Part shown: piece after piece, positions 11,495 to 22,904 of the stretch | How the letters are laid out: the number at the start of each line of letters is the position of its first letter | Position numbering within the stretch: position 1 is the stretch's first letter | Origin: Chamaecyparis obtusa | Taxonomy: Eukaryota; Streptophyta; Pinopsida; Cupressales; Cupressaceae | Assembly: GCA_027943335.1 (NCBI GenBank) | Contig: BSBK01007026.1 | Span: forward strand, 233,501 to 297,500 | Reading direction: 5' to 3' | Length of the DNA: 64,000 bases | The notes under the pieces: model-generated | What the model was told of the DNA's origin: nothing | Databases searched by the model: none | Seen by the model: only the letters and a program-made list of their open reading frames with translations | Translations under genes and position numbers: made by a program

Positions 11495-12746
11495 TTACTA
11501 ATACTCAATTATGGTGCTTGGTCTCTGCAATCTTTACTTAGGTGACCGACCTTATGACAGTGCAAACATGCCATTCCAAAACTTGACCAATTTTAAGATT
11601 TTCCTCTCCAGTAATTTTTCATACAATTAGCTGTAATATGTCCATACCTACCACATGTTGTGCAATTAACCCAAGTGTTGTAATCCCAAGTGTATGCATT
11701 ACCTTTCCTTCTCGGTTGATATGCCTTGTTTTGTCCTCTCGATTTCCAGAATTGTTTCATCTTTGTCCTGCATTCTTGTGATATGTGTCCATGCATGTTG
11801 CAAGCATGACAATGCTTTTCCATATAAGGTTTCTTAGGTGACTTGTTCATCTTTAATCTGCATCCATGTCCTTGATATTTGTACTTACCAAAATTGTAAT
11901 AATAACCACTAAATTTAGGAGTGGATTTAGGAATACCTTTTTCTTTGCTTCTACAATCATTTGATGTGTGGCCTGATTTACCACAATGATAAAATGAGAT
12001 CTTCTTTGGCCTTGGTTTTGCATAGGCATTCTTCTGATCAATTTTTCATGAAGACTTACCATACTCGGTATAGCCTAAACCAGTAGTGTTTTCAAGTCCT
12101 TTTTGACTACATAGAAACTCATCCATCCTTTTTGTACTTTCTTCATCTTTCTTAATCATCTCATTGTGTTGTTGAATCTTTAATTTTTTATTTAACCTTT
12201 CATTTTATTCTCTCAATTCACCAATGTCTTCAATCTTCTAGTAAGTTCATAGTTTACTCTGTTGACTTCTTGACTCATGAAAACCATCTGATTGGAGATT
12301 TCAAAATGATGCTCAGGGAGTCTCATTATCTCGGATTCCTTTTCTTCCATCTTTTCAGTCATTTTTCTTATGTCATCAATAGCTAGATTCCTTTCTTGTT
12401 ATGCCTTCCTTGCATTGTTCATGACATCAATCATTCTAACCATTTGTGATTCTTGACCAATATGCAATGCTTTTACTTGTTCAGTAAGATGTTGATTCTT
12501 TTCAGATAGATCTGATATGGTTCCTTCAGATCCATCAGATATGCTACTAGATCTAGATCCAGATCCTTCAAATGGATCATCTATCTCTTCTTCATGATAA
12601 TCAGTCTCTTTATACCAAAGTTCCATATCATTCCTCTTGATCAGTAACTTTCTCAGTTCTTCTTTGGCTTCCTTGAATTGTTCAGTGTAGATCTACATCT
12701 GTATTCTTTGATTCTCAATAGTTTTGTCAAGCTTATACCTTTCCAT
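11495..12746 (-). pseudogene. X element gag-like ORF: coiled coil plus zinc knuckles
   Basis: The ATG at 12746 lies 65 bp inside the LTR and is shared with the other copy. The first ~150 residues are Glu/Lys-rich with heptad-like spacing and a Ser-rich acidic break (GSGSRSSSISDGSEG), consistent with a coiled coil. Downstream, spread over shifted frames, are five zinc-knuckle positions: YHCGKSGHTSNDC (about 11990-11950), a degenerate second, CHACNMHGHISQEC (about 11815-11774), CTTCGRYGHITANC (about 11665-11624) and CLHCHKVGHLSKDC (about 11570-11530). CX2CX4HX4C knuckles bind RNA in retroelement nucleocapsids. Stops and frameshifts show it is inactive. Five knuckles is more than the one or two usual in plant gags. 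Confidence 0.65.
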
Positions 12747-12796
12747 CATTAAGATATTTTCTCTCTGGTGGTTAAACTTCCTTAACAAGAGAACTA

Positions 12797-12809
12797 GCTC
12801 TGATACCAA
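12797..12809 (-). other. Primer binding site, initiator-Met tRNA (X minus copy)
   Basis: On the - strand this reads TTGGTATCAGAGC, the complement of the plant initiator Met-tRNA 3' end that primes reverse transcription in many plant LTR elements. It sits one base inside the LTR end, as expected, and fixes the element's orientation. Confidence 0.85.
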
Positions 12810-12810
12810 T

Positions 12811-14051
12811 TGTTGGAATTATGGAAAGGTTTATACTGATAAGGGAGGGGTGAATCAGTATCCTTAAAACTTTTCAAAGTAATCCTTGTGAGTATCAACT
12901 TCAATAACCGACTGTGTAACTTTCCATCCAACATACATTTAATAATATAACTAAAATGTAAATGCATGAAAGTAACCAATAAAACATTCATAAAACTTTA
13001 ATACACATGACACATGTATTTGGTATCATAGAAAACCTTTTTAGAAGGTAAAAACAGTGGTGGGGATAGAACCCACAAAGCTTCACTTCTGCATAAATAA
13101 AGTTATTGATTAAGGCTTACAAGAATGATCACATATGGTGATCTTACCCTGTTAGGAGTAACAAAAAGATCAACTACATCTACCATGTTAAAGGATTTTA
13201 GCAACACAATATATGTGTGCACTCAGTTAAGAGATTTAGCTAAGTACGGTTAAGTCCACTCTATTAGGAGATTTTGAATTTGCTACAATTGTTATAGAGT
13301 AACAATGATATATGACCTGTATGTAATAAAACTCAAATTGATGATATCAGATCCTTTAAATATAATAAAGATATCACCTTGTTGTGATGAGTATATCCTT
13401 CTAAATTTCTCATTAGCCTTATAACTATTCTGTTAAACTGAACACTTCCTTCGAAATCCTTCTATCAAAACCCTGTCTGAACTTCATATGTCTTCCACTG
13501 TGGCGGCTACTTCATGTGATGCTTGTCAAAATGACATCCTTACAATTTTATATCAAATTGACCTTGACCTAATTAGGGTTTTACAATATCTTAGAAAACC
13601 TAAGATCAACGGTTCACAAAAATAACCTAGATCATCATTACATAGGAATCATCATTCATTAAATGATTACATCCGCAATAAATATTCACCTCGATCTTAG
13701 TAAACCATTTTCTTACTCGGCAAAAAGTTGTTCACCTTGAAGAATGTGCCATTCAAAAATTTTATGTGAACTCTGGATTACTCAGTAAATACTGTCTCTC
13801 AGTCTCGGTTATTACCGTGGCTCGATAATCATGTGTACTCGGTAACTGTTACACTTGGTGATCTTTCTGCTCAATGATGACTATGTATTGATAACCAACT
13901 GAACCGGTCTTCCTATGTTTACCAAATGTACAAATGAATACTAATGACAACATTTAGTCCATTTAGGAGTAATAATGAATACATGTAGCAATAAACAATA
14001 CAATTATTGAGATGCAGTCTAATATCAATGAGATTGCATTTGGTACCTACA
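12811..14051 (-). repeat. 5' LTR of X minus copy (~1241 bp)
   Basis: In + orientation it runs from TGTTGGAATTATGG to GGTACCTACA, giving TG...CA ends. It borders the primer site on the inner side. The other copy's LTR at 58.4-59.7 kb matches along most of its length, for example the stretch around TTAGGTTTTCTAAGAT (near 13600) and the GATTCACCCCTCCC near the inner end. CTCGGT and its complement recur in the U3-like part. The outer flank (14052 onward, ATATT) has no partner target duplication in the window because the 3' end is lost. Confidence 0.8.
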
Positions 14052-15815
14052 ATATTAAAAATAGTAATTATCATAAGTGGATCAAATTGACTTTGTACTT
14101 CAAGAGGAAGAAGTTCATGTAATGGACTATAACTTCTAGAGTATTAGAGTAAATACATTCTATCAAAATATTGGCATCATTCAGTCTAGAAAAAGATGAC
14201 ACAAGAATCTTTTGGAAAGCTCCCTGAAGCATATCATGATAAATGATAAATTTGAAGATCATTCTCTCGTAGGGATTTTAAAATATTTTTAGGAGTGGGT
14301 GGAAGAGTAGGTGTAAGAGAAGAAAGAGATAATGGAATGTTAACATTTTATTTAATTTTTTTAGTATTATATGTGTGAGTTACTAAAGTGTAATAAGTAG
14401 TCATGACCACACTAGAAGTGACACATTTTTAATAATCTATAAATAATAACATAGAACTTGTGGTGTATTAGAATACTATGAATGATTATTATTGGTTTTC
14501 ATTTATTTTATTCTTCATAAATTTAGATTTTTGGTTTTTTTAAGGAGTTTTAGGGACATGAATTCACCAAACTTAGAAAATATGATAGAATATGTAATAA
14601 AAAGTTGAAGAGAATGAAGATAAGAAGTGTTTAATAGAACTTAGGCTCACCAAAATTTATTATAAAAAAATTGATACAATAAAAAGATAACTACTTATGC
14701 TAGAAATAATACTACTAGCTCAAATAAAATAAAGTCTTAGTATTCAAGCACATATTTAAGAAATTTATTGGACAAAAAATAAATCATATATTTTAAATAA
14801 ATTTTAAAGTTTGATTTAATGTTACAACTATAGAACAATCAAAAAAATTCCAATCTACAAAAAAAATACTAATAATAATCAAAATCTAATTCTAGTTGGA
14901 AATGACAATATAGGTATATAACAACCTAACACCAAATGTATAATCTATCTATATAGAATGCTAGCACATAGCACTATTATCCTTCACTAGCCACCTTAGA
15001 ACTTTCTAGAATGTTCATCCTAGATTTTAAAATTATTTTAACCTATACATAAGGATACAAGAAAAATTGGTGGTACTATTTATGGGTTTTTCCTCATTTG
15101 AACACTTGAGTTGGTCTTTAGGCCTCCATAGACAAGAAAAATGAATTTAAAGATAAAAATATTTTAAATCCTAATTGCATTAAGGACAAATCAAAAGGCT
15201 AAAATATTTGGTATTGGTGTTTACCTTAGTCTATAGAGAGAACCACTATCACATGTAAATAGATTTGATAATAACAAAAAATTAAGATATTTATATATAT
15301 TAAGATATTAAATGCAATGAACGAAGAGATTAGAAAAATGCAACAAGAGTGTTATAAACAATGAAGGCTCCCCTCACTAAGTATGATTTATGTAGAAGTG
15401 AAAGCCCTTTTTTGAGAAGTTCTGATTGTTATGAAATACAAATCTAATGATAGTAAAGCACTTTGAAAGTCTATTGTGATAACTATAAGTATTTTGGAAA
15501 AGTTTCCCCAAGAGAGAAGTGGAGAACTATCTTGAAAAACTTGTTAAGTGAAGCTTGAAAATGGTAAAGAAAAGATCCCTTTTTCCTTAGATGATAAGTG
15601 AGAAGTATTAATTTCTCATTCAATCATTATGACATCTATTGCAAATGAGCCATGCAAAAAATGCACTTTGAAATATAGAAAATTCACTAGACACTAGTGT
15701 GTCACACTCCACACTCCTACCAAGAGAATTTTGTTGAAATTAAGCACAAAGACTACTAACATCTTGTGTTCTTCAAATGCAAAATAAAATATTTCATATA
15801 TAAATTTCAACAAAA
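14052..15815. other. AT-rich intergenic stretch, nothing recognised
   Basis: No ORF above about 60 codons with a recognisable pattern, no repeat edge and no RNA gene is visible. Short open frames here look like chance. Confidence 0.5.
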
Positions 15816-16737
15816 TGTTAAATTTAAGAATGTCACATTATTGAGATAGTAGAGATAATGATAGAATTATTAGAGAATTATGATCTCAAATATTATAATA
15901 AAAAAATCCATGTTTCTTATCCATAGATTTAGTTGGAATTTAAATAGTGAGGAATCGACAAATTCAAAATCTTCTACTACCAAATGGTTTGTTAAGAGAA
16001 ATGGAGAAAAAATTAGAAATATTGTAACCAATGGGTACATATAGGAAATAATAATCTTCAATTGTACCTCCAATATCAACAACATGGTTTACTACATTGA
16101 TGACATCTCTAAGAAAGGTAGCCTTTAACTTTTTACTAAATAGATTGTACTAATAATATATTTAGTAAATAATGTAGAACATATCAATCAATCTTTAGCC
16201 ATCAACTTAGATAAATTATAGTCACCACATGATCATATAGAGAGATCTTTCGCCTACATATTTTGGAACATACTAAATATAAGATTTCATCACCCTCAAC
16301 ATGTTTTGGATAAGATGACATCATCACATGTCTACTTTATTTTTATCTTTTGCATCATTTGTGTTGTGCAAGATTGTTGTTTATATAAACTGCAAGATAA
16401 ATTTCAAGATTTGTATTTTAAAGATATTGTTCCTATTAGAAATTTATTATTGTCAAAGTAGTGTCAAAGATTGCATACTTGTAAGATTTCACATTTATGC
16501 TTTGAACCCATTTATATTGTCATATAGCCAAAATAGAACAAAAGTTGTTTTAGCTTACACACGATTCGGTATTAGAAGATTTGGGATACATCAATCTCTC
16601 AACTATTCAAATTCCAAACAAAACTATTAGACTAAGATACATGATTTTTTTTGTTACAATCTTTGAGATCATAATACTCTAATAATTCAATCATTATCTC
16701 TTCTATCTCAAGAATGTGGCATTATTAAATCCAAGAA
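15816..16737. mobile_element. Long inverted-repeat (foldback/MITE-like) element
   Basis: Left arm about 15819-16000 and right arm about 16545-16735 are imperfect reverse complements over some 180 bp. Matching landmarks are the left GAGATAGTAGAGATAATG (15843) against the right CATTATCTCTTCTATCTC (16692), then TTATGATCTCAAA (15878) against TTTGAGATCATAA (16662), and further in TTGGAATTTAAATAG against CTATTCAAATTCCAA (16604). The central ~540 bp has no transposase motif. Long terminal inverted repeats around a non-coding core suggest a non-autonomous DNA transposon or foldback element. Outer edges are uncertain by about 10 bp and no clear target duplication was found. Confidence 0.6.
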
Positions 16738-17849
16738 GATAGTAGAAAATGTTCTCCTTAATCTCATTTTGACTAGACAAAGTTATGACATGGTGAATAG
16801 TAACTAGGACTTATATAAAGAGTGGAAATGATGCTACTACAAGCTTAATGAATAGCCAATACTTTTACTTTGAACTTCAATAGAAAAAATCTTATGATAA
16901 GATTTAAATAAAAATTATATCCTAATAATGGAAAAAGACAAAAAAAATTCTTTTAAATATTTTTAACGTAAACTTTTTAACTTTGTATCAAATATAAATA
17001 TCATACTTGACATTTAATTTTTTAAAAATTAACTAGAATCAACACTACCCAAACACTTACTTCTTATGCATCACTTACTTCTTAGGCATTAGTCATCCTA
17101 TCTATTTGGTTAGTTTAGTATAAAGAATGAATTATATCATTGCTTTTGAAATGCCCAATTTCTCTCAATACTTTCTAAGATTTAATTAGTACATATTGTC
17201 ATTGCTTTTAAAGGTTCCCATTTTCTCTCAAGAATTCTATCATTACTTTTAAAAACTCAATGGGAAGAATGATAAGGATCAGATTACTATCATCTCCATT
17301 GTTATGAAGTGACTTATTATACCATTTTTACTATTCTTTTCATCTTTCCACTTTATTGCATTGATAATAAACATTAAAAAAAGAAATTAGTTTGTTCATG
17401 AACGTCTATGAAAATATATAATAAATATTATTAGCTTTAATCCAATATAAAAATATATGTCATTGCCCATAAGTTTCCTTTTTAACTGGCTAAACTTTTT
17501 ATCTTTGGATTTACATAATTCCTCTAACATGAAATGCTACAAAGTCAACATTGTGAAGAAAGAAGGATATAAAGTTAGCTTTGTTTTAGCTTTATTCCAA
17601 TCCACTCACATGGATATGAAATTATAGTCATAGATTAATAAAGAAATCCGACTAAAAGCTGGTCATCACTTTATCTTTACCTTGAAATTCATCCCATTCG
17701 ATATGAAAAGACCCTTCCAATGTGAAACTTTTATGCTTTTATTGTTTCTTAATTCCCTTGATTTAAGGGGGTGTGTCCACAAAGTTACTTTATTCTTCAT
17801 TGAGAGTAGTTTGGCTTCTTTAATCATAACAGACAAATACTAATGTTTA
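16738..17849. other. AT-rich intergenic stretch, nothing recognised
   Basis: No supported ORF, RNA gene or repeat boundary is seen. Several short runs such as CATTGCTTTTAAA recur near 17140-17245 (cattgcttttgaaatgccc, cattgcttttaaaggttcc, cattacttttaaaaactc), hinting at a small degenerate local repeat. Confidence 0.4.
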
Positions 17850-18957
17850 TGAATAAATTTATTCTTTCAGAAAACAAATATTAATGGTAAACCAAATAAT
17901 TATGAATATATTGCTCGTTTAGAAAATGACTATTAATGATGAATTAAATTTTTATGAGACTATATATATTTTTAAAATAAACTTTAATAATAAATCAAGA
18001 TTTTCTGATTATACTATCATTTTAGAAAACATATATCAGTGGTAAATCAAAATTTTATAAATATATTATTTATATTGAAAAACAAACATATTTGATATGG
18101 TAAAACAATATGTTATATTGAATAATCATGTAATCTAATGGAAAACTCCTAAATAATAAACATAGTAGACATGATAGTGACATGTTATTGATCATTTAAT
18201 GTCACAACTTGACCTAGTTGAAGATAACTCCTCAAATAGCATATACATATTTTTATAATGATTAAGTTCATTACAATGTGCAATCGTACTCATGTTTCAT
18301 ATGATATAGATTCATCAATTAGAAAAGACATACTTTTTTCGGCTAACTAGTACAAGACTATAACATTGTTTATCTAAGATGAAAAGAATATTGCAAGTTT
18401 CCACGAATGTAACACATTTAATAGAGGAATTCCATAAAAGATTGTTTACATTAAGTTTTTTCCAATCAAGTATTTCTTGTCTAATACAAGTAATATAAAA
18501 ATCATCCATGATAGTAGTTATAATTTCTAGGACATACAAACCAAGATATCATTACTCTTACTAGATTCAACTTTAGTAATCTTAATAAAAATAATCACCA
18601 ATTGAACTATCATTTATACCTTTAATTGAAAACACATATACCAAATACATATATTGGGTATACATAATTTTCATATCCAAAAGAGAGAAAGAAACATGCA
18701 AGCACTTTTCCTCCAACCACAAAGTTGTACAAGATCCTCCATATGTCACCAAAAATAGATGGAACCCTTCTACACATGAGCTAGCTCATGAAAGAGTGTC
18801 AATTAAAGAGAAAACACATAATATTCAAAGTGGATAACAATGTATCCAATGGGCTATATCAACATTACTTCAATAAATACCATGGCCAAGGTTTAGGACA
18901 AGTGGCACAATATAACTATGACTATATGTCGACATCTAGTAGAGCCACCACAATGTA
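17850..18957. repeat. Large direct duplication, unit A
   Basis: About 1.1 kb matches unit B (18958-21180) in the same order and orientation. Shared blocks include AAATATTAATGG (17878 and 18988), the hypothetical landmark CACAACTTGACCTAG/CGTAATTTGACCTAG, ATCAATTAGAAAAGACA/ATCAATTAGGAAAGACA, TTTTCCTCCAACCA with TTGTACAAGATC, and the closing GTTTAGGACAAGTGGCACAATATAA against GTTTAAGACAAGTAGCACAATATAA. Divergence is considerable, so the duplication is old. It holds no recognisable gene. Confidence 0.7.
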
Positions 18958-20173
18958 GCCGTGAATATACTATTCTTTCATAGAATAAATATTAATGGCG
19001 AATCAAAGTTCTATGAATAAAATTAATTTAATGAAAATGACATTTACATTAAAAAGTGAATAACATTTTATGAGGTAAAACAACCTTTTGAATATTAAAC
19101 AATCATATAATTAAGTGAAAAATCCTAAATAATTAACAAGATTCCCACAATAGAAACACACTAGTAATCACATAGTGTCGTAATTTGACCTAGATGCAAG
19201 AAAATTCCTCAAGTAACATATATATATTTGTCACTTTAATTCTCTCGTGCAATGTTAATAGCACTCATTTTTTATAGGATACATATTTATCAATTAGGAA
19301 AGACACGTTTGTTGGCTAACTTGTAAAGCTAATATTGTTAAAAATTGTAGCAATAGTAATAAATTCAATAATAATGAGGATCCATCAAATGAAGGATAAT
19401 TTGATTTCAATAATACATTAAGTATAAAAGAGAAGATATAAGAAAATATTCATTAAATTCCTTGTTCATTAAGTATTTTCCATATAATACAAGTATTATA
19501 AAAGTAACATACAAACACCTTATGATTATCATACTGGTAATACTAGTTATCATTATGGTTATCACATGTACATGTTATGGTACTCATTAGATTTCTTGAT
19601 GGTTATGGTTATCATAGTGGTAATACTATAGGTAGTATAGTTATTTTAGTTGTAGTATGTTTTTCTATTACAACTAGTAGGTTTTTAATGGTTCTTGATA
19701 TGCGGAAGTCATGGTAACTATTTTGTTTTTTTAATCTTGTGGTATCATTGTGCTAACAATATGAATCTGTTGACTATTGCCCTTTGGGATTTGTACTAAG
19801 GGGACAACACCCTGGTTTTTTTGTTGCTTTCAATATCAAAAATATATGTACACAGTATTTATCATTATAACTATAATTTCTAGTACCTAAAAACTAGGCT
19901 CTATTTCAATCTTAATAAAAATCATCACTGGTTGAAATAACATCATTTATACCTTCAATTCAAAGAATACATACCAAATACATATGTTGAGTATACTTAA
20001 ATGTCCAAAAAAGGGAGAGAGAATCATGCAATCAATTTTCCTCCAACCATAACTTTGTACAAGATCCCCTTACATTCCACCCAAAATGGAACCCTTCTAT
20101 GCATACAATAGCTCATGAAAGAGTACCACATAAAGAGAAAGTGTAATATTGAATATAGGTAACAATCTATCTT

Positions 20174-21057
20174 ATTCGAATTCATTTGCAGTGACAGTGG
20201 AGGAAAGAGCCTCTAATTCAGCTCCCTATGTTTCAATTGCTCCCTTACCTCAGTCATTGGTACCAGGGCTATTAAATCTAGTGGAACCGGTTGGAGGTGA
20301 ACTTTCCTCTCCTCGTTGGTGCATGCATGATGTCTCTGGGACCCCTTCTTCCATCCATTATGAAGCTGATAGACTGTGGAGCTCTTTGTTCTTCTCTCAT
20401 CCATCTCACCTTGAGGATGAGAATGTGCATTATCAGGGATGATTTTTCTCTCAATTTTTTTGTTTTATCTTATCATGCAGGTCTTTGAGTACTGACATTT
20501 TGATACATGATATATCTTTCTTTGGCTTGGATCATTTGGTCTCCCCTGTTCTCTTGGTCTCTTTGGCCTTCACTCTGCCAGGCTTCCCTCGGTGGTCAAT
20601 GCATTAAAGACTGGTTTCATCTAAAGATGCTGGGGGATTATTAAATTATTGGCTCATTAGGTTGTTAATGCTCGTAAATTGTTCATACTTTTGTTAGTAT
20701 GCCATGGTTGCATATTGGAATTTTGTATTATTGTAAAAAATATAAGGTTTGGATTATTGCATACATCCATCCTTCTAATTTTGTAATGGTAGGGGGTGGA
20801 TGCCTATTTCTTTCTAAATGTAATAGGCCTTTTATGGGATATGTGGTTAGGGAAGGGAGGATATGAATAACTTGTAGACTTTTCTGCTTTTTGTATTATG
20901 GGTAAGGGAAGGGAGGATATGAATAACTTGCAGATTTTTCTGCCTTTTGTATTATGGGTAATGAATGGAGTTTTTCTTCACTGGTTCTTTTCTCCGGGAG
21001 CCCTTTTTGAGCCAGTTTTTTATTAATATAAATATCAAAATTTTGTCAAAAAAAAAA
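20174..21057 (+). mobile_element. 5'-truncated LINE-like retroposon with poly(A)
   Basis: The insertion interrupts duplication unit B. It ends in 12 A's (21048-21059) and is bracketed by a 13-bp direct target duplication, AACAATCTATCTT, at 20161-20173 and 21058-21070 (two A's are shared with the tail). Unit A has no counterpart for it. The 3' end has the TTTTTTATTAATATAAATATC look of plant L1-type LINE tails. A frame open at 20149-20442 crosses the 5' junction and shows no RT motif, so it is not a gene start. Target-primed reverse transcription with 5' truncation is the natural explanation; a SINE or processed transcript is the alternative. Confidence 0.8.
20850..20961 (+). repeat. 56-bp tandem duplication inside the LINE-like insert
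   Basis: Two adjacent 56-bp units (20850-20905 and 20906-20961), each beginning GGGAAGGGAGGATATG and ending ATTATGGGTAA, differ at only a few bases. They lie in what would be the 3' UTR. Confidence 0.85.
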
Positions 21058-21180
21058 AACAATCTATCTTTACCTACATCAACATGATTTTAATATTTAA
21101 TACTTGGCCCAAAGTTTAAGACAAGTAGCACAATATAATTGTGACCATGTATCTCTATCTAGTATGACCACCATAATAAA

Positions 21181-22394
21181 AATATTAAACATTTAGCTAT
21201 TGTGCAAGCATTAATTGCTTAAAAATGAGCAATTAATACAATAAAACTATACGTGGATAGCTCTAGGAACAACTCACTTACTATTTGAAGATAATAGAGA
21301 TATACCAAACACTAACCTAGTTCTTCGATTATGATTTACAAAACTATGACACGTGGCTAGATGTAGATTTGTTGGAACACAATGAAGAGAAATCAGGCCA
21401 CATAATTATTATTTAAATTAACTATTCTCCAAGAATATTATACATGTGGTTAAGTATTTGTATCTAACTCAATGCTCTAATTTTTATTTCAAGGCATTTC
21501 TATTTTCATAAATGTAACTATAACATAATTGCATCCTTATAAAATATTTTCAATTATCATGGCTGAATATTTTATTCAAAATGTTTCTTACCATACAAAT
21601 GACCTATTTTAAAATATTTATCATCAAACACAAACATACATTAAACTCTTACGTGCATATACAAAATCAAAATATTCAATACCCAAGGTTCAAACAAGAG
21701 ATGGAATCAAAGTTCACAATGCTATGAAAATCATTCACCCTATAATTTCCAAAACATAATCAAATTTTGTGTAGTTAAAAACTATAAAATATTGTGTTAC
21801 TAATTGTTAACACATACTTTTTATAACAAAAATTAAAGCTTGACATAATCTTTGAAGTTAGATACAAATATACACTCAAGTCATGCATAATAATAGAGAA
21901 CACTTCAAAACTCAAGATTCAATTTGTGTTAATACAGTTTCATTCCACAAGCCTCTTATTCTCAATACTAAGCATATTTTTAACATGAAAATTAAAAGAC
22001 CAAAGGTCACAACTCTAAGGCACAATTTACATGTCAAGTGGTGCAACTTATTAAAAAAATCATCTACTATTCAAAACAAATCTTATCATATGATTTTGAT
22101 ACTTTTATTATAGTCCATAAAGTTCCATCAATATAACAACTTGATTGTTAAGTAAGGAACCTAAATATTATTCTCTCTTTATTGAACTAGAGATCATTCT
22201 TATAAGATATCTCTAAATTTATGATTGTCTAATAATGTTACAAGTGTAAGGAAACTTGCAGGCAAAAATATAACAATTTCCACATAACCCATATTATGCA
22301 ATAAACAAATAAGTACTCAGAATCCACATGCAAGAGAATAGACAACATACCCACATAAATGTGACACAAGATATATCCTAGGAAAAACCTCATG
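21181..22394. other. AT-rich intergenic stretch, nothing recognised
   Basis: No supported ORF or element boundary is visible. Confidence 0.45.
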
Positions 22395-22904
22395 AGGTAA
22401 AAATACAACCTCCAAAAGTATCAATCATCCATGTATTATTCAATAATACATCCATACAATACACTTTGGATGCCTTCCAAGCCCCATCCATAAACAAGCA
22501 TTCCATGTGAACAAGCATGAATCCACACATCCCATGCCATGCTTCCAACCTCCACAAATGCTAATGTGGCTAACCTCAACAACTACCCTTGTGGTTGCTT
22601 TTATACAAACAAGCTCCCACAAAACAACTAAGTGGTATTACATAAACCATGTACTACCTAACCCCATTGACCCACATCCAATATTGGGTACTTTATTTAA
22701 TTATTTCTCTTATATTAAATAATTACATCAAATAATGTGACAATACAACTCACCAAGTGGTCCCAAGAATATTCCATGAGAATCTCTTCATGTTACACAT
22801 CTATCTAAGTGCTCCTAGGTGTAATATTTACATAATAAAATAAAATATTACAATAATATGCATTATTATGGAAGGTGTACAACACACCATTTTCTCAACA
22901 TTCT
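22395..22904 (-). repeat. Dispersed repeat, LTR-like, copy 1
   Basis: About 450-500 bp matches 46050-46493 in the same orientation, for example CATAAACAAGCATTCCATGTG, AACAACTACCCTTGTGGTTG and AATATGCATTATTATG. On the - strand the purine-rich ACAAGTGGGAGAA lies immediately before TGTTGAGAAAATGG, the usual polypurine-tract/LTR boundary of plant copia elements, so this looks like a 3' LTR of a - strand element. The far edge near 22395 is approximate. Confidence 0.6.

Larger units (their letters stand above)
8396..14051 (-). mobile_element. LTR element 'X', minus copy, 3' end missing
   Basis: On the - strand the order is: LTR (14051 to 12811), an initiator-Met primer site, a gag-like ORF with coiled coil and zinc knuckles, about 700 bp of non-coding DNA, then a second ORF running to about 8396. 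There is no 3' LTR, polypurine tract or RT, and the element ends where the Tat-like RNase H begins. A collinear second copy on the + strand starts at about 58.4 kb. The distance from LTR inner edge to the second ATG is about 1990 bp here and 2010 bp there, which confirms one family. 'X' is only a working label; whether a pol region normally follows cannot be seen here. Confidence 0.8.
18958..21180. repeat. Large direct duplication, unit B, with insertions
   Basis: It is collinear with unit A but longer by two insertions. One, about 19510-19855, is absent from unit A and ends in a TTGCTTTCAATATCAAAAA-like 3' end. The other is the LINE-like element at 20174-21057. Outside these the match to unit A resumes up to about 21175. 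Confidence 0.7.

Noticed and set aside
20149..20442. 97-codon open frame as a host gene
   Set aside because: It crosses the 5' junction of the LINE-like insertion and its target duplication, so its start belongs to older DNA and its body to the insert.
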